The notes below the pieces were generated by a model. The model searched no databases. It saw nothing but the letters and a program-made list of their open reading frames with translations, and was not told where the DNA came from. Of a DNA stretch of 64,000 nt, positions 16,125 to 24,983 are shown in pieces; within the stretch, counting starts at the first letter, position 1; each line of letters starts with the position of its first letter. The DNA is from Ruegeria atlantica (lineage in GTDB: Bacteria > Pseudomonadota > Alphaproteobacteria > Rhodobacterales > Rhodobacteraceae): the NCBI RefSeq assembly GCF_013032005.1, contig NZ_WQBE01000006.1:124001-188000 (forward strand), given 5' to 3'. The position numbers were made by a program, and so were the translations under genes.

Positions 16125-17933
16125 TTAGAACGTCCGCGCCTTGGGCGCGATTTTCTTGAGGCTGATGCCACCTTCTTCTTCGGTGGTCAGCGGATCGGCT
16201 ATGACCGGGCGATAGCTGAGCTCAACCTTGTTGCCCTCAACCCGCGAAACGGTATGGACACGCCAGTTTTCGTCGTCGCGCTCGGTGAAGTCTTCGTGCG
16301 CATGAGCACCGCGGGATTCCTTGCGTGCCTCGGCACCAACGATGGTAGCCAGCGCGCTTGGCATCAGGTTGGTCAGTTCCAGAGATTCCATCAGATCACT
16401 GTTCCACACCAGCGAACGGTCGGAGACCTTCAGGTCGTCCATCTTGGCCGCGATCACCGTCATCTTTTCGACGCCTTCGGCCATGGTTTTGGCGGTCCTG
16501 AATACGGCTGCGTCTTCCTGCATGGTCCGCTGCATCTCAAGCCGCAGATCGGCGGTAGGGATTGCGCCGCTCGCATTCCGCACAGCATCAAACCGGTCAA
16601 ACGCCTTGTCGACCGACGCTTGGTTCAGAACCGGGTTCGACGCTTTGGCATCGACAACTTCACCGGCCCGGATCGCGGCAGCCCGGCCAAACACCACAAG
16701 GTCAATCAGCGAGTTCGAGCCCAAACGGTTCGCGCCATGGACCGAGGCACAACCCGCTTCACCCACGGCCATCAGGCCCGGGACAACAGCCGTTGGGTTA
16801 TCGGCTGTGGGGTTCAGAACCTCACCCCAATAGTTGGTCGGAATGCCACCCATGTTATAGTGCACGGTCGGCAGAACTGGGATCGGTTCCTTGGTCACGT
16901 CCACACCGGCAAACACACGCGCCGATTCCGAGATGCCCGGCAGACGTTCCGCCAGTGCTTCGGCAGGTAGGTGGCTGAGGTTCAGGTGAATGTGATCGCC
17001 GTTGTCACCATGGCCACGGCCTTCGCGGATCTCCATGGTCATCGAACGCGAAACATAGTCGCGCGGCGCGAGGTCCTTGTATTGGGGCGCGTAACGCTCC
17101 ATGAACCGTTCACCTTCCGAATTGGTCAGGTAGCCACCCTCGCCCCGTGCGCCTTCGGTGATCAGGCAGCCCGAACCGTAGATGCCGGTCGGGTGGAACT
17201 GCACGAATTCCATATCCTGCAGCGCCAGGCCCGCCCGGGCCACCATACCGCCGCCGTCACCAGTACAGGTATGGGCCGACGTCGCGCTGAAATAGGCACG
17301 GCCGTAGCCGCCGGTCGCCAGTACCACCATCTTGGCGTTGAAGACGTGCATCGTTCCGTCGTCAAGCTTCCAGCAAACGACACCCTGACACTGCCCGTCC
17401 TCGGACATGATCAGATCGATGGCGAAGTATTCGATGTAGAACTCGGCGTTGTTCTTCAGCGACTGACCATACAGCGTGTGCAGGATCGCGTGGCCTGTCC
17501 GGTCGGCTGCGGCACAGGTTCGCTGCACGGCAGGACCTTCGCCGAATTCGGTTGTGTGGCCACCGAAGGGACGCTGATAAATCTTGCCTTCTTCGGTCCG
17601 GCTGAAGGGCACGCCGTAGTGCTCCAGCTCATACACCGCTTTGGGTGCTTCACGGGCCAGATATTCCATCGCGTCAGTGTCACCCAACCAGTCCGAACCC
17701 TTGACGGTATCGTACATGTGCCACTGCCAGTGGTCCGGTCCCATGTTAGACAGAGATGCCGCGATGCCGCCCTGCGCCGCAACCGTGTGCGAGCGTGTCG
17801 GGAACACTTTGGTGACGCATGCAGTGCGTAGGCCCTGTTCGGCCATGCCCAGCGTCGCCCGCAGACCTGCACCACCTGCGCCTACGACAACGACGTCGTA
17901 TTCGTGGGTTTCATATTCATATGCTGCTGTCAT
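16125..17933 (-). CDS. sdhA: Succinate dehydrogenase flavoprotein subunit
   Basis: This subunit oxidises succinate to fumarate. The 602 residues start with the FAD-binding [11 protein letters not shown] (17-27). The covalent FAD attachment site is His49 in [12 protein letters not shown]. The catalytic region contains [11 protein letters not shown] and [13 protein letters not shown], and [15 protein letters not shown] sequence ([11 protein letters not shown]) closes the FAD domain. The C-terminal domain ends KAR-TF as usual. It lies 22 bases after sdhD in the operon. Confidence 0.97.
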   Translation of the reverse strand: MTAAYEYETHEYDVVVVGAGGAGLRATLGMAEQGLRTACVTKVFPTRSHTVAAQGGIAASLSNMGPDHWQWHMYDTVKGSDWLGDTDAMEYLAREAPKAVYELEHYGVPFSRTEEGKIYQRPFGGHTTEFGEGPAVQRTCAAADRTGHAILHTLYGQSLKNNAEFYIEYFAIDLIMSEDGQCQGVVCWKLDDGTMHVFNAKMVVLATGGYGRAYFSATSAHTCTGDGGGMVARAGLALQDMEFVQFHPTGIYGSGCLITEGARGEGGYLTNSEGERFMERYAPQYKDLAPRDYVSRSMTMEIREGRGHGDNGDHIHLNLSHLPAEALAERLPGISESARVFAGVDVTKEPIPVLPTVHYNMGGIPTNYWGEVLNPTADNPTAVVPGLMAVGEAGCASVHGANRLGSNSLIDLVVFGRAAAIRAGEVVDAKASNPVLNQASVDKAFDRFDAVRNASGAIPTADLRLEMQRTMQEDAAVFRTAKTMAEGVEKMTVIAAKMDDLKVSDRSLVWNSDLMESLELTNLMPSALATIVGAEARKESRGAHAHEDFTERDDENWRVHTVSRVEGNKVELSYRPVIADPLTTEEEGGISLKKIAPKARTF

Positions 17934-17955
17934 TGTTCTTGTTCCTTACCGCGCA

Positions 17956-18327
17956 TCACAGGGCGAGCTTGACCAGAGCGAACAGCCCGGCCGCGATCAG
18001 CGTGTAGCCCAGGGCCCACATTGCAACCAGCGAGACTTTCTCGAGAACACCATGGACATAATCTTCGATGGTTTCCTGCGCCTCATACATCAGCTGTTGC
18101 ATGCCCACGACCAAAGTCAGAGCGGTCACAATTGCCGGGAATGGGCGGCTGAAATAGGCGACGACTTCTTCGTATGTGCCGCCGATACCGGCCCCGAAGG
18201 TGAAGATGAAGATCGGAACCAGCACGGTCAGGATCATCGCCCGGACCATGGTGCGCCAATGTGTTTGTGTGCCGGATTTCCCTGCGCCCAGACCCTGCGC
18301 GCGTTTACGGTCAGTCAGATATCGCAT
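17956..18327 (-). CDS. sdhD: Succinate dehydrogenase membrane anchor subunit
   Basis: The 123-residue protein has three membrane spans (about 31-52, 63-83 and 98-119) and fits the SdhD anchor that helps bind haem b and ubiquinone. The short cytoplasmic N-terminus RYLTDRKRAQGLGAGKSGT is typical of alphaproteobacterial SdhD. It lies 11 bases after sdhC and before sdhA. Assignment leans on operon position because anchors diverge strongly. Confidence 0.92.
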   Translation of the reverse strand: MRYLTDRKRAQGLGAGKSGTQTHWRTMVRAMILTVLVPIFIFTFGAGIGGTYEEVVAYFSRPFPAIVTALTLVVGMQQLMYEAQETIEDYVHGVLEKVSLVAMWALGYTLIAAGLFALVKLAL

Positions 18328-18338
18328 GTGCCGCCCCC

Positions 18339-18722
18339 TTAAACCGCAATCACAGTGATAATGGTCAGGATGGTCGCACCGACGAACATGCCTAGACCCA
18401 GTTTCTCAGAGACCTCAACATCAAGGCAGTAGCCGAAATCCCAAAAGACGTGACGCAGACGACCCAGCGTGTGATACCAAAGCGCCCAGGTGGCCAAGGT
18501 CAGGAGGATGTCGCCGAACCAGCTGCGCAGAAAACCGTCGATGGCCAGAAACGCGCTTTCCGATGTCGAAGCGGCCAACAGCCACCAGACGATCAGGATT
18601 GCAACGGCAAAGGCGCCCAATCCCGAGAGGCGAACCATGATCGACGACAACGAAGTCATCTGGGGGCGATAGATCATAATGTGTGGCGAGAGCGGGCGGT
18701 TGCCCCGATTGACATCGGCCAT
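18339..18722 (-). CDS. sdhC: Succinate dehydrogenase cytochrome b556 subunit
   Basis: The 127-residue haem anchor shows the family signature RPLSPHIMIYRPQMTSLSSI near residues 9-28 and three membrane spans. His residues in WYHTLGRLRHVFWDFG are candidates for haem ligation. The ATG at 18722 is preceded by GAGGAG at eight bases. A longer in-frame extension to 18848 would overlap the operator sites and adds nothing family-like. It is the first gene of sdhCDAB, with paired palindromic operators 114-144 bases upstream. Confidence 0.94.
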   Translation of the reverse strand: MADVNRGNRPLSPHIMIYRPQMTSLSSIMVRLSGLGAFAVAILIVWWLLAASTSESAFLAIDGFLRSWFGDILLTLATWALWYHTLGRLRHVFWDFGYCLDVEVSEKLGLGMFVGATILTIITVIAV

Positions 18723-18835
18723 GTCGGCTCCTCTTTCGTTGGCTACCGGTCGTTTTACTGTTTTTTGCCCTTCTGTCACGTGCTGCATGCGCAAAAATGG
18801 GTAAAAAGGGTTCAAAATAGCAGATTTCATCAGTT

Positions 18836-18866
18836 TGTGATCACGCAAAATAATACTGTGATCACG
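18836..18866 (-). promoter_or_regulatory. Paired operator CGTGATCACA-N11-CGTGATCACA upstream of sdhC
   Basis: Two copies of the palindrome-like TGTGATCACG lie at 18836-18845 and 18857-18866, centres 21 bp apart, so they face the same side of the helix. The pair is 114-144 bases upstream of the sdhC ATG. The same pair with the same spacing occurs before sucC (24845-24875). A third copy is at 18914-18923. The binding protein is not identified by the sequence. Confidence 0.75.
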
Positions 18867-18913
18867 AAAACTCTTCCAAGCCTTGAATGTTAGCGTTTTC
18901 AGGGAACAAGCAT

Positions 18914-18923
18914 TGTGATCACG
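18914..18923 (-). promoter_or_regulatory. Third copy of the sdh/suc operator palindrome
   Basis: TGTGATCACG occurs again 57 bp (centre to centre) farther from sdhC than the paired sites, seven bases before the stop codon of the DUF1194 gene. It could act as an auxiliary site for looping or cooperative binding. Confidence 0.6.
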
Positions 18924-18929
18924 AATCTG

Positions 18930-19598
18930 CTACTGCTGCTCCAAAGCCGCTGATTGCTGTGTAACTTCGCGCAACAGCTTCTTTCGAATCCGCTCGGGGT
19001 AATCGGCAAACCCCGCTGCCGACACCACAAATGCGCCCTCGCCGACAATGACATTTTCAAAGAAATAGGCGGTCAGGTCCGGTTCGCTTTCCTCGATCGC
19101 AATTGCGTTTACCGTCACCCCGCGTGTGCGTAACGCCCTGTGCGTCTCGGTTGGTTCGACACCCTCGTTCGACACCCCATCGCCCGAAATGTCTATTAGG
19201 TGCCGTTTGCAATCCGCCACCGCATCGAAGCTGGACATGGTCATCTCAAGCGCCTCACCGATTGCGGTTGAAAAGTTGCGCCAAACCCTAGGGTCGTCGG
19301 CAACTTGATCGGCAAACCGTTCAAGAGTGTCAAAGCTATCGATCCGGGTCCACGGGATCGTCACCTTTTGACGCGAGGACCCGGTCCACTGCACCAGCAT
19401 CAACTGTGCCTGCCCCCGCACCAGCGCCTCGGACACTAAGGGGTCGCGCAGCCCGGCGGCCAGCCCATCCATCTGTATCCGGTATTCCGTCGTATCGACC
19501 GAACCGGATACGTCCACTGCCAAAGCCAACGCCAGATCGCACGCGACGGCGGGCGGCGTCAGAAACAGGCAGGCAGCAAGTGATCGAAGTAGGACCAT
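18930..19598 (-). CDS. DUF1194 protein, secreted von Willebrand factor A-like
   Basis: The 222-residue precursor has a signal peptide (MVLLRSLAACLFLTPPAVA, cleaved near residue 19) and a vWA-like fold with the MIDAS metal site DVSGSV at 29-34. A second conserved loop, DISGDGVSNEG, lies near residue 140. It belongs to the uncharacterised DUF1194 family of alphaproteobacteria. The ATG sits at the base of a 12-bp inverted repeat that separates it from mch, and no ribosome-binding site is visible outside that repeat. The partner protein is unknown. Confidence 0.82.
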   Translation of the reverse strand: MVLLRSLAACLFLTPPAVACDLALALAVDVSGSVDTTEYRIQMDGLAAGLRDPLVSEALVRGQAQLMLVQWTGSSRQKVTIPWTRIDSFDTLERFADQVADDPRVWRNFSTAIGEALEMTMSSFDAVADCKRHLIDISGDGVSNEGVEPTETHRALRTRGVTVNAIAIEESEPDLTAYFFENVIVGEGAFVVSAAGFADYPERIRKKLLREVTQQSAALEQQ

Positions 19599-19635
19599 GA
19601 TCGCAGCCTAGCATGATTGACGCAGGCTGCGATCA
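19598..19635 (-). promoter_or_regulatory. 12-bp perfect inverted repeat at the DUF1194 start codon
   Basis: TGATCGCAGCCT at 19598-19609 is matched exactly by AGGCTGCGATCA at 19624-19635 with a 14-base loop. The arm near 19598 overlaps the first base of the DUF1194 ATG. It also lies 19 bases after the mch stop, so it may end mch transcription. There is no T-run after it. A translational or processing role is equally possible. Confidence 0.55.
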
Positions 19636-19653
19636 AATGAATGTGGGGCGTGC

Positions 19654-20682
19654 TCAGATTGGCATAAGCGCCCAATAATCAAGGTCCAACAGGACGTTCG
19701 GCTGATACCGGCCATCTTCGTTTTTCAGCGCAAACGGCTCTCCACCCTTTGTCGCGACCAGCCGCAGACGGATGGCCCCCACGCCCGGCACACCGGTTTC
19801 GGCCTTGTCCAGAACCTCGGACCAGGCCTTGATTGTGTCGCCTGCGAAGCAGGGGTTGGCATGGGCGCCGCCGTTCAGGCCGACAATCATCTGCGCATTG
19901 GCCAGGCCGTTGAACGACAATGTCCGCGCCATCGAAATTACGTGGCCACCATAAATCAAACGACCATCGGGCCGGAAGGTCAGGTCGAAATGTACCTTGG
20001 CTGTGTTCTGCCACAGCCGGGTGGCAAGCATATGCTCGGCCTCTTCCACCGTCACGCCGTCGACATGATCAATGGTTTCGCCAATCTCGTAATCACCCCA
20101 ACGATGCGCCTCGCCCGATTGGGCAAAATCGTAATTCGAGAAATCCAACCCCGCAGGCACCACCAGGTCTTTGGGCTCAAGCACCTTTTTCAGGTCCGGC
20201 ACAACCGCTTCAGGCGCAGGAGCGTCAAGGTTCGATTTGCGCACCATCACCCAGCGGACATATTCGATCACGACCTCATCGCGCTGATTCAGGCCACGCG
20301 TGCGTACCCAGACCACGCCGGTCTTGCCGTTCGAATTCTGCTTGACCCCGATTACCTCGGATTCAGAGCGCAGCGTATCGCCCGGATAGACCGGCAACAG
20401 CCAGCGTCCCTCGGCATAGCCCAGATTGGCAACCGCGTTCAGCGAGATGTCTGGCACGGTCTTACCAAACACCACGTGGAAAGCAGCCAGATCGTCAATC
20501 GGGCTTTGCTGCAAGCCGCAATTCCGAGCAAATTCATCCGACGAATACAGCGCGTGCCGCGCCGGGTAGAGCGCATGATACAGCGCCCGCTCTCCGTCAG
20601 TTACTGTACGCGGCACGGCGTGATGCAGCACCTGACCAACAGAGTAGTCCTCGAAAAAGCGGCCCGGATTTGTCTTTGCCAT
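19654..20682 (-). CDS. mch: Mesaconyl-CoA hydratase (MaoC family, double hot-dog)
   Basis: This enzyme hydrates mesaconyl-C1-CoA to beta-methylmalyl-CoA in the ethylmalonyl-CoA pathway. The 342 residues carry two MaoC-like hot-dog halves: FFEDYSVGQVLHHAVPRTVT at about 9-28 and, in the second half, DYEIGETIDHVDGVTVEEAE with RLIYGGHVISMARTLSFNGL. The ATG shares one base with the DUF1737 stop (TAATG); a longer frame to 20751 would overlap that gene. It belongs to the mcl2-nnrU-DUF1737-mch cluster, which places two pathway enzymes in one operon. Confidence 0.92.
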   Translation of the reverse strand: MAKTNPGRFFEDYSVGQVLHHAVPRTVTDGERALYHALYPARHALYSSDEFARNCGLQQSPIDDLAAFHVVFGKTVPDISLNAVANLGYAEGRWLLPVYPGDTLRSESEVIGVKQNSNGKTGVVWVRTRGLNQRDEVVIEYVRWVMVRKSNLDAPAPEAVVPDLKKVLEPKDLVVPAGLDFSNYDFAQSGEAHRWGDYEIGETIDHVDGVTVEEAEHMLATRLWQNTAKVHFDLTFRPDGRLIYGGHVISMARTLSFNGLANAQMIVGLNGGAHANPCFAGDTIKAWSEVLDKAETGVPGVGAIRLRLVATKGGEPFALKNEDGRYQPNVLLDLDYWALMPI

Positions 20683-20888
20683 TATTGCTGTCCCAGTTTC
20701 ATATCGGAGGAATAGTCGGCCTCGACCTCTTTGGTCACAGCCTGCGCACACCGCATCATGCGGCTGTTTTCGTCATAGGCGTAAGACGGGTCGCCATACA
20801 ACTCCCACCCTTTTGCTAAGGCGTCTGACACTTTGTGGCAGAAGGCGGATGTGTCTTCCTCGGTCAGCAGGCGATAGAGTTTTGCCAT
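20682..20888 (-). CDS. DUF1737 domain protein
   Basis: The 68-residue protein has the DUF1737 pattern: KLYRLLTEEDTSAFCHKVSD, followed by GWELYGDPSYAYDE. Function is unknown. Its stop overlaps the mch start by one base, so translation of the two is coupled. The tight link to a metabolic enzyme suggests an accessory role, which is inference. Confidence 0.82.
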   Translation of the reverse strand: MAKLYRLLTEEDTSAFCHKVSDALAKGWELYGDPSYAYDENSRMMRCAQAVTKEVEADYSSDMKLGQQ

Positions 20889-20900
20889 GATGTCATTTCC

Positions 20901-21455
20901 TTAAGATGGGAACGGAGACGGACCAACCAGCCCGTGAATATAGCCGATCACACCCAACAACACGACCGAGGCGACAAAGAACATCGCGTCCTTGCCATAG
21001 GTACCGGGTTCACCGGGTGTCCAACCGGGCTCGGACTTGTTGATCACAATGACCTCTACAACAGCCCAGGCCAGAAGCCCGCCGAACAGAATGATCGAGG
21101 CCAAATCGCCGTTAACCAGCAAATGCGCAAAAGCCCACAGCTTGAACCCGCCCAGCATTGGGTGGCGAAGCTTGTTCAACAGGCGACCCTTGGTGCCTGC
21201 GGGGCTCATCATATAGATCGCGATCAACACCAACAGATTGTTTATGTGGATCATGAAGGATGGTGGTGCCCAGACGAAAACGGTATCGGTCAAGCGATAG
21301 CCGAAGATCATTAGCAGGATTGCCACGACCAGCGCCAGCGCAACCGCGCCTTTGCCCGCGCTGCCCATCGCCGCGCGCTGCGCCGGCATGACGCGTTGGA
21401 ACAGATGAGCGGCCCACCACAGCGCCACCCCAAGGATCAGAAGAACAAAGCCCAT
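20901..21455 (-). CDS. NnrU family membrane protein
   Basis: The 184-residue protein has about five membrane spans and the NnrU-domain sequence WWAAHLFQRVMPAQR near 13-27 and RHPMLGGFKLWAFAHLLVNG near 97-116. The conserved histidines may bind haem or metal. NnrU was named from nitric-oxide reductase clusters and is related to isoprenoid/haem-associated membrane proteins (NnrU/MddA-like). No denitrification gene is present here. The start is six bases after the mcl2 stop, so it is in that operon. Confidence 0.85.
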   Translation of the reverse strand: MGFVLLILGVALWWAAHLFQRVMPAQRAAMGSAGKGAVALALVVAILLMIFGYRLTDTVFVWAPPSFMIHINNLLVLIAIYMMSPAGTKGRLLNKLRHPMLGGFKLWAFAHLLVNGDLASIILFGGLLAWAVVEVIVINKSEPGWTPGEPGTYGKDAMFFVASVVLLGVIGYIHGLVGPSPFPS

Positions 21456-21461
21456 TGCTGG

Positions 21462-22319
21462 CTACCCCGCTTGCAAAGCTGAAATCGCCTCTGCTTTTGC
21501 CAGAATTTCGCGGGCTGTTACAACATGCAGGTTTTCAACGATCTTCCCATCCACGACGGCAACGCCCTGCCCCTGTGCCTCGGTCTCTTCAAAAGCTGCA
21601 ATCTGACGGCGGGCCAAGTCGATCTCGGCCTCTGACGGCGCATAGGCCGCATTGGTGATGTTGACCTGCGCCGGGTGGATCAGCGTCTTGCCGTCAAAAC
21701 CCATGTCACGGCCTTGTTCGCATTCTGCGGCCAGACCAGCCTCATCCTTGAATGCGTTATAGACACCATCCACGATGATCAGCCCATGGGCCTTGGCGGC
21801 CAGCACGCACAGGCCCAGCGACGTCATCAACGGCAGACGGTCCGGACGGAACCGGGTTTGCAGATCTTTGGCCAGATCGTTGGTGCCCATGACAAAGCCT
21901 GCCATCAACGGATGCGCTGCAATCTCGGCCGCATTCAACATCCCTTGCGGAGTTTCCATCATCGCCCAGATCGGCATGTCGCCGGTGATCGCGGCCAGCG
22001 CGTCCACGTCAGCGGCCGAACCCACCTTGGGCAACAACACGGCATCCGCGTCCATCTCGTGTACGGCTTCGGCGTCGGCACGGCCCCATTCGGTATCCAG
22101 CCCGTTGATGCGCACGATCCTGGCCCGGTCACCATACCCGCCAGCAGCCAGTGCCGCCCTGAGCGTTTCGCGCGCATTGACCTTTTCGTCGGCGGCAACG
22201 GCATCTTCAAGATCAAAGATGATCGCATCCACTGGCAGGGTGCGGGCCTTATCCAGCGCCCGATCGCGCGAGCCGGGGATATAGAGAACGGAACGATAGG
22301 GGCGCTGACGGGGGTCCAT
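21462..22319 (-). CDS. mcl2: (3S)-malyl-CoA thioesterase (HpcH/HpaI/CitE family)
   Basis: This protein hydrolyses (3S)-malyl-CoA to malate, the last step of the ethylmalonyl-CoA route. It is closely related in sequence to Rhodobacter Mcl2 as I remember it (RSVLYIPGSRDRALDKAR near 9-26, DGKTLIHPAQVNI near 220). The 285-residue TIM barrel has the metal/CoA residues in FDLEDAV (35-41), MMETPQGMLNA and MGTNDLAKD. It could be mistaken for the true lyase Mcl1, which is a different and longer sequence type. The ATG at 22319 has GGGAGAGG upstream; a 32-codon longer frame lacks support. Confidence 0.88.
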   Translation of the reverse strand: MDPRQRPYRSVLYIPGSRDRALDKARTLPVDAIIFDLEDAVAADEKVNARETLRAALAAGGYGDRARIVRINGLDTEWGRADAEAVHEMDADAVLLPKVGSAADVDALAAITGDMPIWAMMETPQGMLNAAEIAAHPLMAGFVMGTNDLAKDLQTRFRPDRLPLMTSLGLCVLAAKAHGLIIVDGVYNAFKDEAGLAAECEQGRDMGFDGKTLIHPAQVNITNAAYAPSEAEIDLARRQIAAFEETEAQGQGVAVVDGKIVENLHVVTAREILAKAEAISALQAG

Positions 22320-22487
22320 TGGCCTCTCCCTTTGAAAGAATGTTGCGCGGAATGGGGCATTTTTTGTCGGAAAGTTCAAGAGCAAAATCGCCGCGCTGCA
22401 GCATTTACGATGCAACGTGCGGAGCTTTAACCGGATTTCTGCCCGCCGGACGCACTCTGATTGCTATGGAATCGAAAGGGGTGCCTG

Positions 22488-22787
22488 ATGAAAACGACGC
22501 TGTTCAAGATGACGATGGGCCTTGGGATCATGGTTCTGGCCGCACAACAGGTACAGGCCCGCACCTGTGCCCCGCGCGAGGACATAGTGAGGCGCCTGAC
22601 CGAGACCTACGGCGAAACACGCCGCAGTATCGGCGTCGCGCGGCAAGGGACCATGATGGAGGTTTACGCTTCGGATCAAAGCGGCAGCTGGACGATCACG
22701 GTGACATTGCCGGACGGGATAACTTGCCTGGTTGCCTCGGGCCAGGCCTATGATGATATGGCCGAGGCGCTGCCGCCCAACGTCTAG
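22488..22787 (+). CDS. Small secreted hypothetical protein
   Basis: The 99-residue precursor starts with a signal peptide (MKTTLFKMTMGLGIMVLAA, cleaved near QQVQA-R). The mature part has two cysteines (RTCAPRED and GITCLVA), which may form a disulfide, and a beta-rich stretch MEVYASDQSGSWTITVTLPD. The ATG has AAAGGGG at eight bases; an in-frame ATG nine codons earlier is less likely. It diverges from mcl2 and overlaps the stop of the opposite TSUP gene by four bases. No function is known. Confidence 0.72.
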   Translation: MKTTLFKMTMGLGIMVLAAQQVQARTCAPREDIVRRLTETYGETRRSIGVARQGTMMEVYASDQSGSWTITVTLPDGITCLVASGQAYDDMAEALPPNV

Positions 22788-23539
22788 GTCAACGCGTCCC
22801 AGATCAGCTTGCTGCCGGTCAATGTCAGCAGCACATAGGCGATGCCAAAGAACAGGCGCTCGGACAGCATGAAATGCGCCCGGACGCCCAGCCAAGCACC
22901 CAGAATAGCAAAGGGCGTCAGCAGCAGGTCAACCCATGCGGTGTGCCAGGTGAACAGACCCAGATAGGCATAAGGCACAAACTTCGCGATATTGATGACC
23001 CAGAAAACCAGCACGGTCGACGCCTGAAACTGAGTCTTCGTCAAGCGCTGCGACAGCAGGTAGACCGCGGCCGGGGGCCCTCCGGCGTGGCTGACGAAAC
23101 TGGTGAACCCGGCGATCAGACCCGCGAACAGCCCGGCAGGCGGTGGCAGGCGGTTGGCAAAGCCGCGCACCCAGCCTTTGGTCTGCGAAAAATGCCAAAT
23201 CACAAATCCGACAGAAATTCCGCCGATCAACAATCGCAGCAGGTCATCATTGGTGGCGCGATACAACCACGCCCCCAGCGCAACCCCCGGCACAGCGCCC
23301 AGTATTAACAGGCGTGAATCCGGCCAGCTCCACCGTTTCCAGTATGGGCCAAGGGTGGCCACATCGATCACCATCAGGATCGGCAACATCAGCGCAAGCG
23401 CCTGCCCGGGTTCAAGTATTAGGGCCAGAATCGACGAGGACGCAAACGCCACCCCCGACCCGAACCCGCCCTTCGAGATTCCGGCAAAGACCACCGCAGG
23501 GATCGCCACGGCAAAAAACATCAAGTTCAATTCGAACAT
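22784..23539 (-). CDS. TSUP (TauE/SafE) family membrane transporter
   Basis: This 251-residue protein has about eight membrane spans with the TSUP pattern: FAGISKGGFGSGVAFASSSI near 18-37 and, in the second half, AGFTSFVSHAGGPPAAVYLL. It is distinct from the transporter at 2555 (shorter, different motif residues). Substrate is unknown. It is transcribed away from mdh, sharing a 161-base divergent gap, and meets the small secreted protein gene tail-to-tail with a four-base overlap. Confidence 0.86.
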   Translation of the reverse strand: MFELNLMFFAVAIPAVVFAGISKGGFGSGVAFASSSILALILEPGQALALMLPILMVIDVATLGPYWKRWSWPDSRLLILGAVPGVALGAWLYRATNDDLLRLLIGGISVGFVIWHFSQTKGWVRGFANRLPPPAGLFAGLIAGFTSFVSHAGGPPAAVYLLSQRLTKTQFQASTVLVFWVINIAKFVPYAYLGLFTWHTAWVDLLLTPFAILGAWLGVRAHFMLSERLFFGIAYVLLTLTGSKLIWDALT

Positions 23540-23655
23540 GTGGCGTCCTGCAAATTGGCCTGTCTAAAAGGCCGTTTAGCGCAATCACACGGCCGGGTGC
23601 AAATGGTATGCGGTTGCATGCCGCGCCCAAGGGTACTTGCGCGAAACCCATTTAA

Positions 23656-24663
<1,008 letters not shown>

Positions 24664-24683
24664 TCCCTTCTGTGAGAATTCTG

Positions 24684-24714
24684 AAAGCCGGTCCTTTTCA
24701 GGTCCGGCTTTTCT
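24684..24714 (+). terminator. Intrinsic terminator of mdh
   Basis: AAAGCCGG at 24684-24691 pairs with CCGGCTTT at 24704-24711, followed by TTCT. It starts 21 bases after the mdh stop. Confidence 0.8.
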
Positions 24715-24844
24715 ATTGCCCGTTTGCCCAAGTCCGAATGGAGCTACCGAAAATGTTGGCGCAAACGTTTTAAATTTTGTTTTTGAATGTGTTTTTGGCA
24801 GGTTTGGTTTCAGATTCGAATCAAGTAACTGCCCGAGAATGAAT

Positions 24845-24875
24845 TGTGATCACACCCCAAAAAACTGTGATCACA
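24845..24875 (+). promoter_or_regulatory. Paired operator TGTGATCACA-N11-TGTGATCACA upstream of sucC
   Basis: Two perfect palindromes TGTGATCACA lie at 24845-24854 and 24866-24875, centres 21 bp apart. They are 109-139 bases upstream of the sucC ATG, nearly the same offset as the sdhC pair (114-144). This points to one regulator acting on both TCA operons. Confidence 0.78.
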
Positions 24876-24983
24876 AATAGCAAAAATCTACGCTAAAAAG
24901 CTCTTCGCCGTCAAAAAAGCCTTTATATTTGCGCTCTACAGCCCTCTATAACGGGGTAATCGTAGTCAGACGGGACAGTGTTG

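Larger units (their letters stand above)
24664..24983. other. mdh-sucC intergenic region
   Basis: This 320-base stretch has no gene. It holds the mdh terminator (24684-24714), an AT-rich segment with runs of T around 24765-24800, and the paired operator palindromes at 24845-24875. The suc promoter should lie between the operators and the sucC start. I could not define its hexamers with confidence. Confidence 0.7.

Noticed and set aside
16971..17831. Long open frame opposite sdhA
   Set aside because: It is fully contained in sdhA on the other strand, and its composition is that of a shadow frame.
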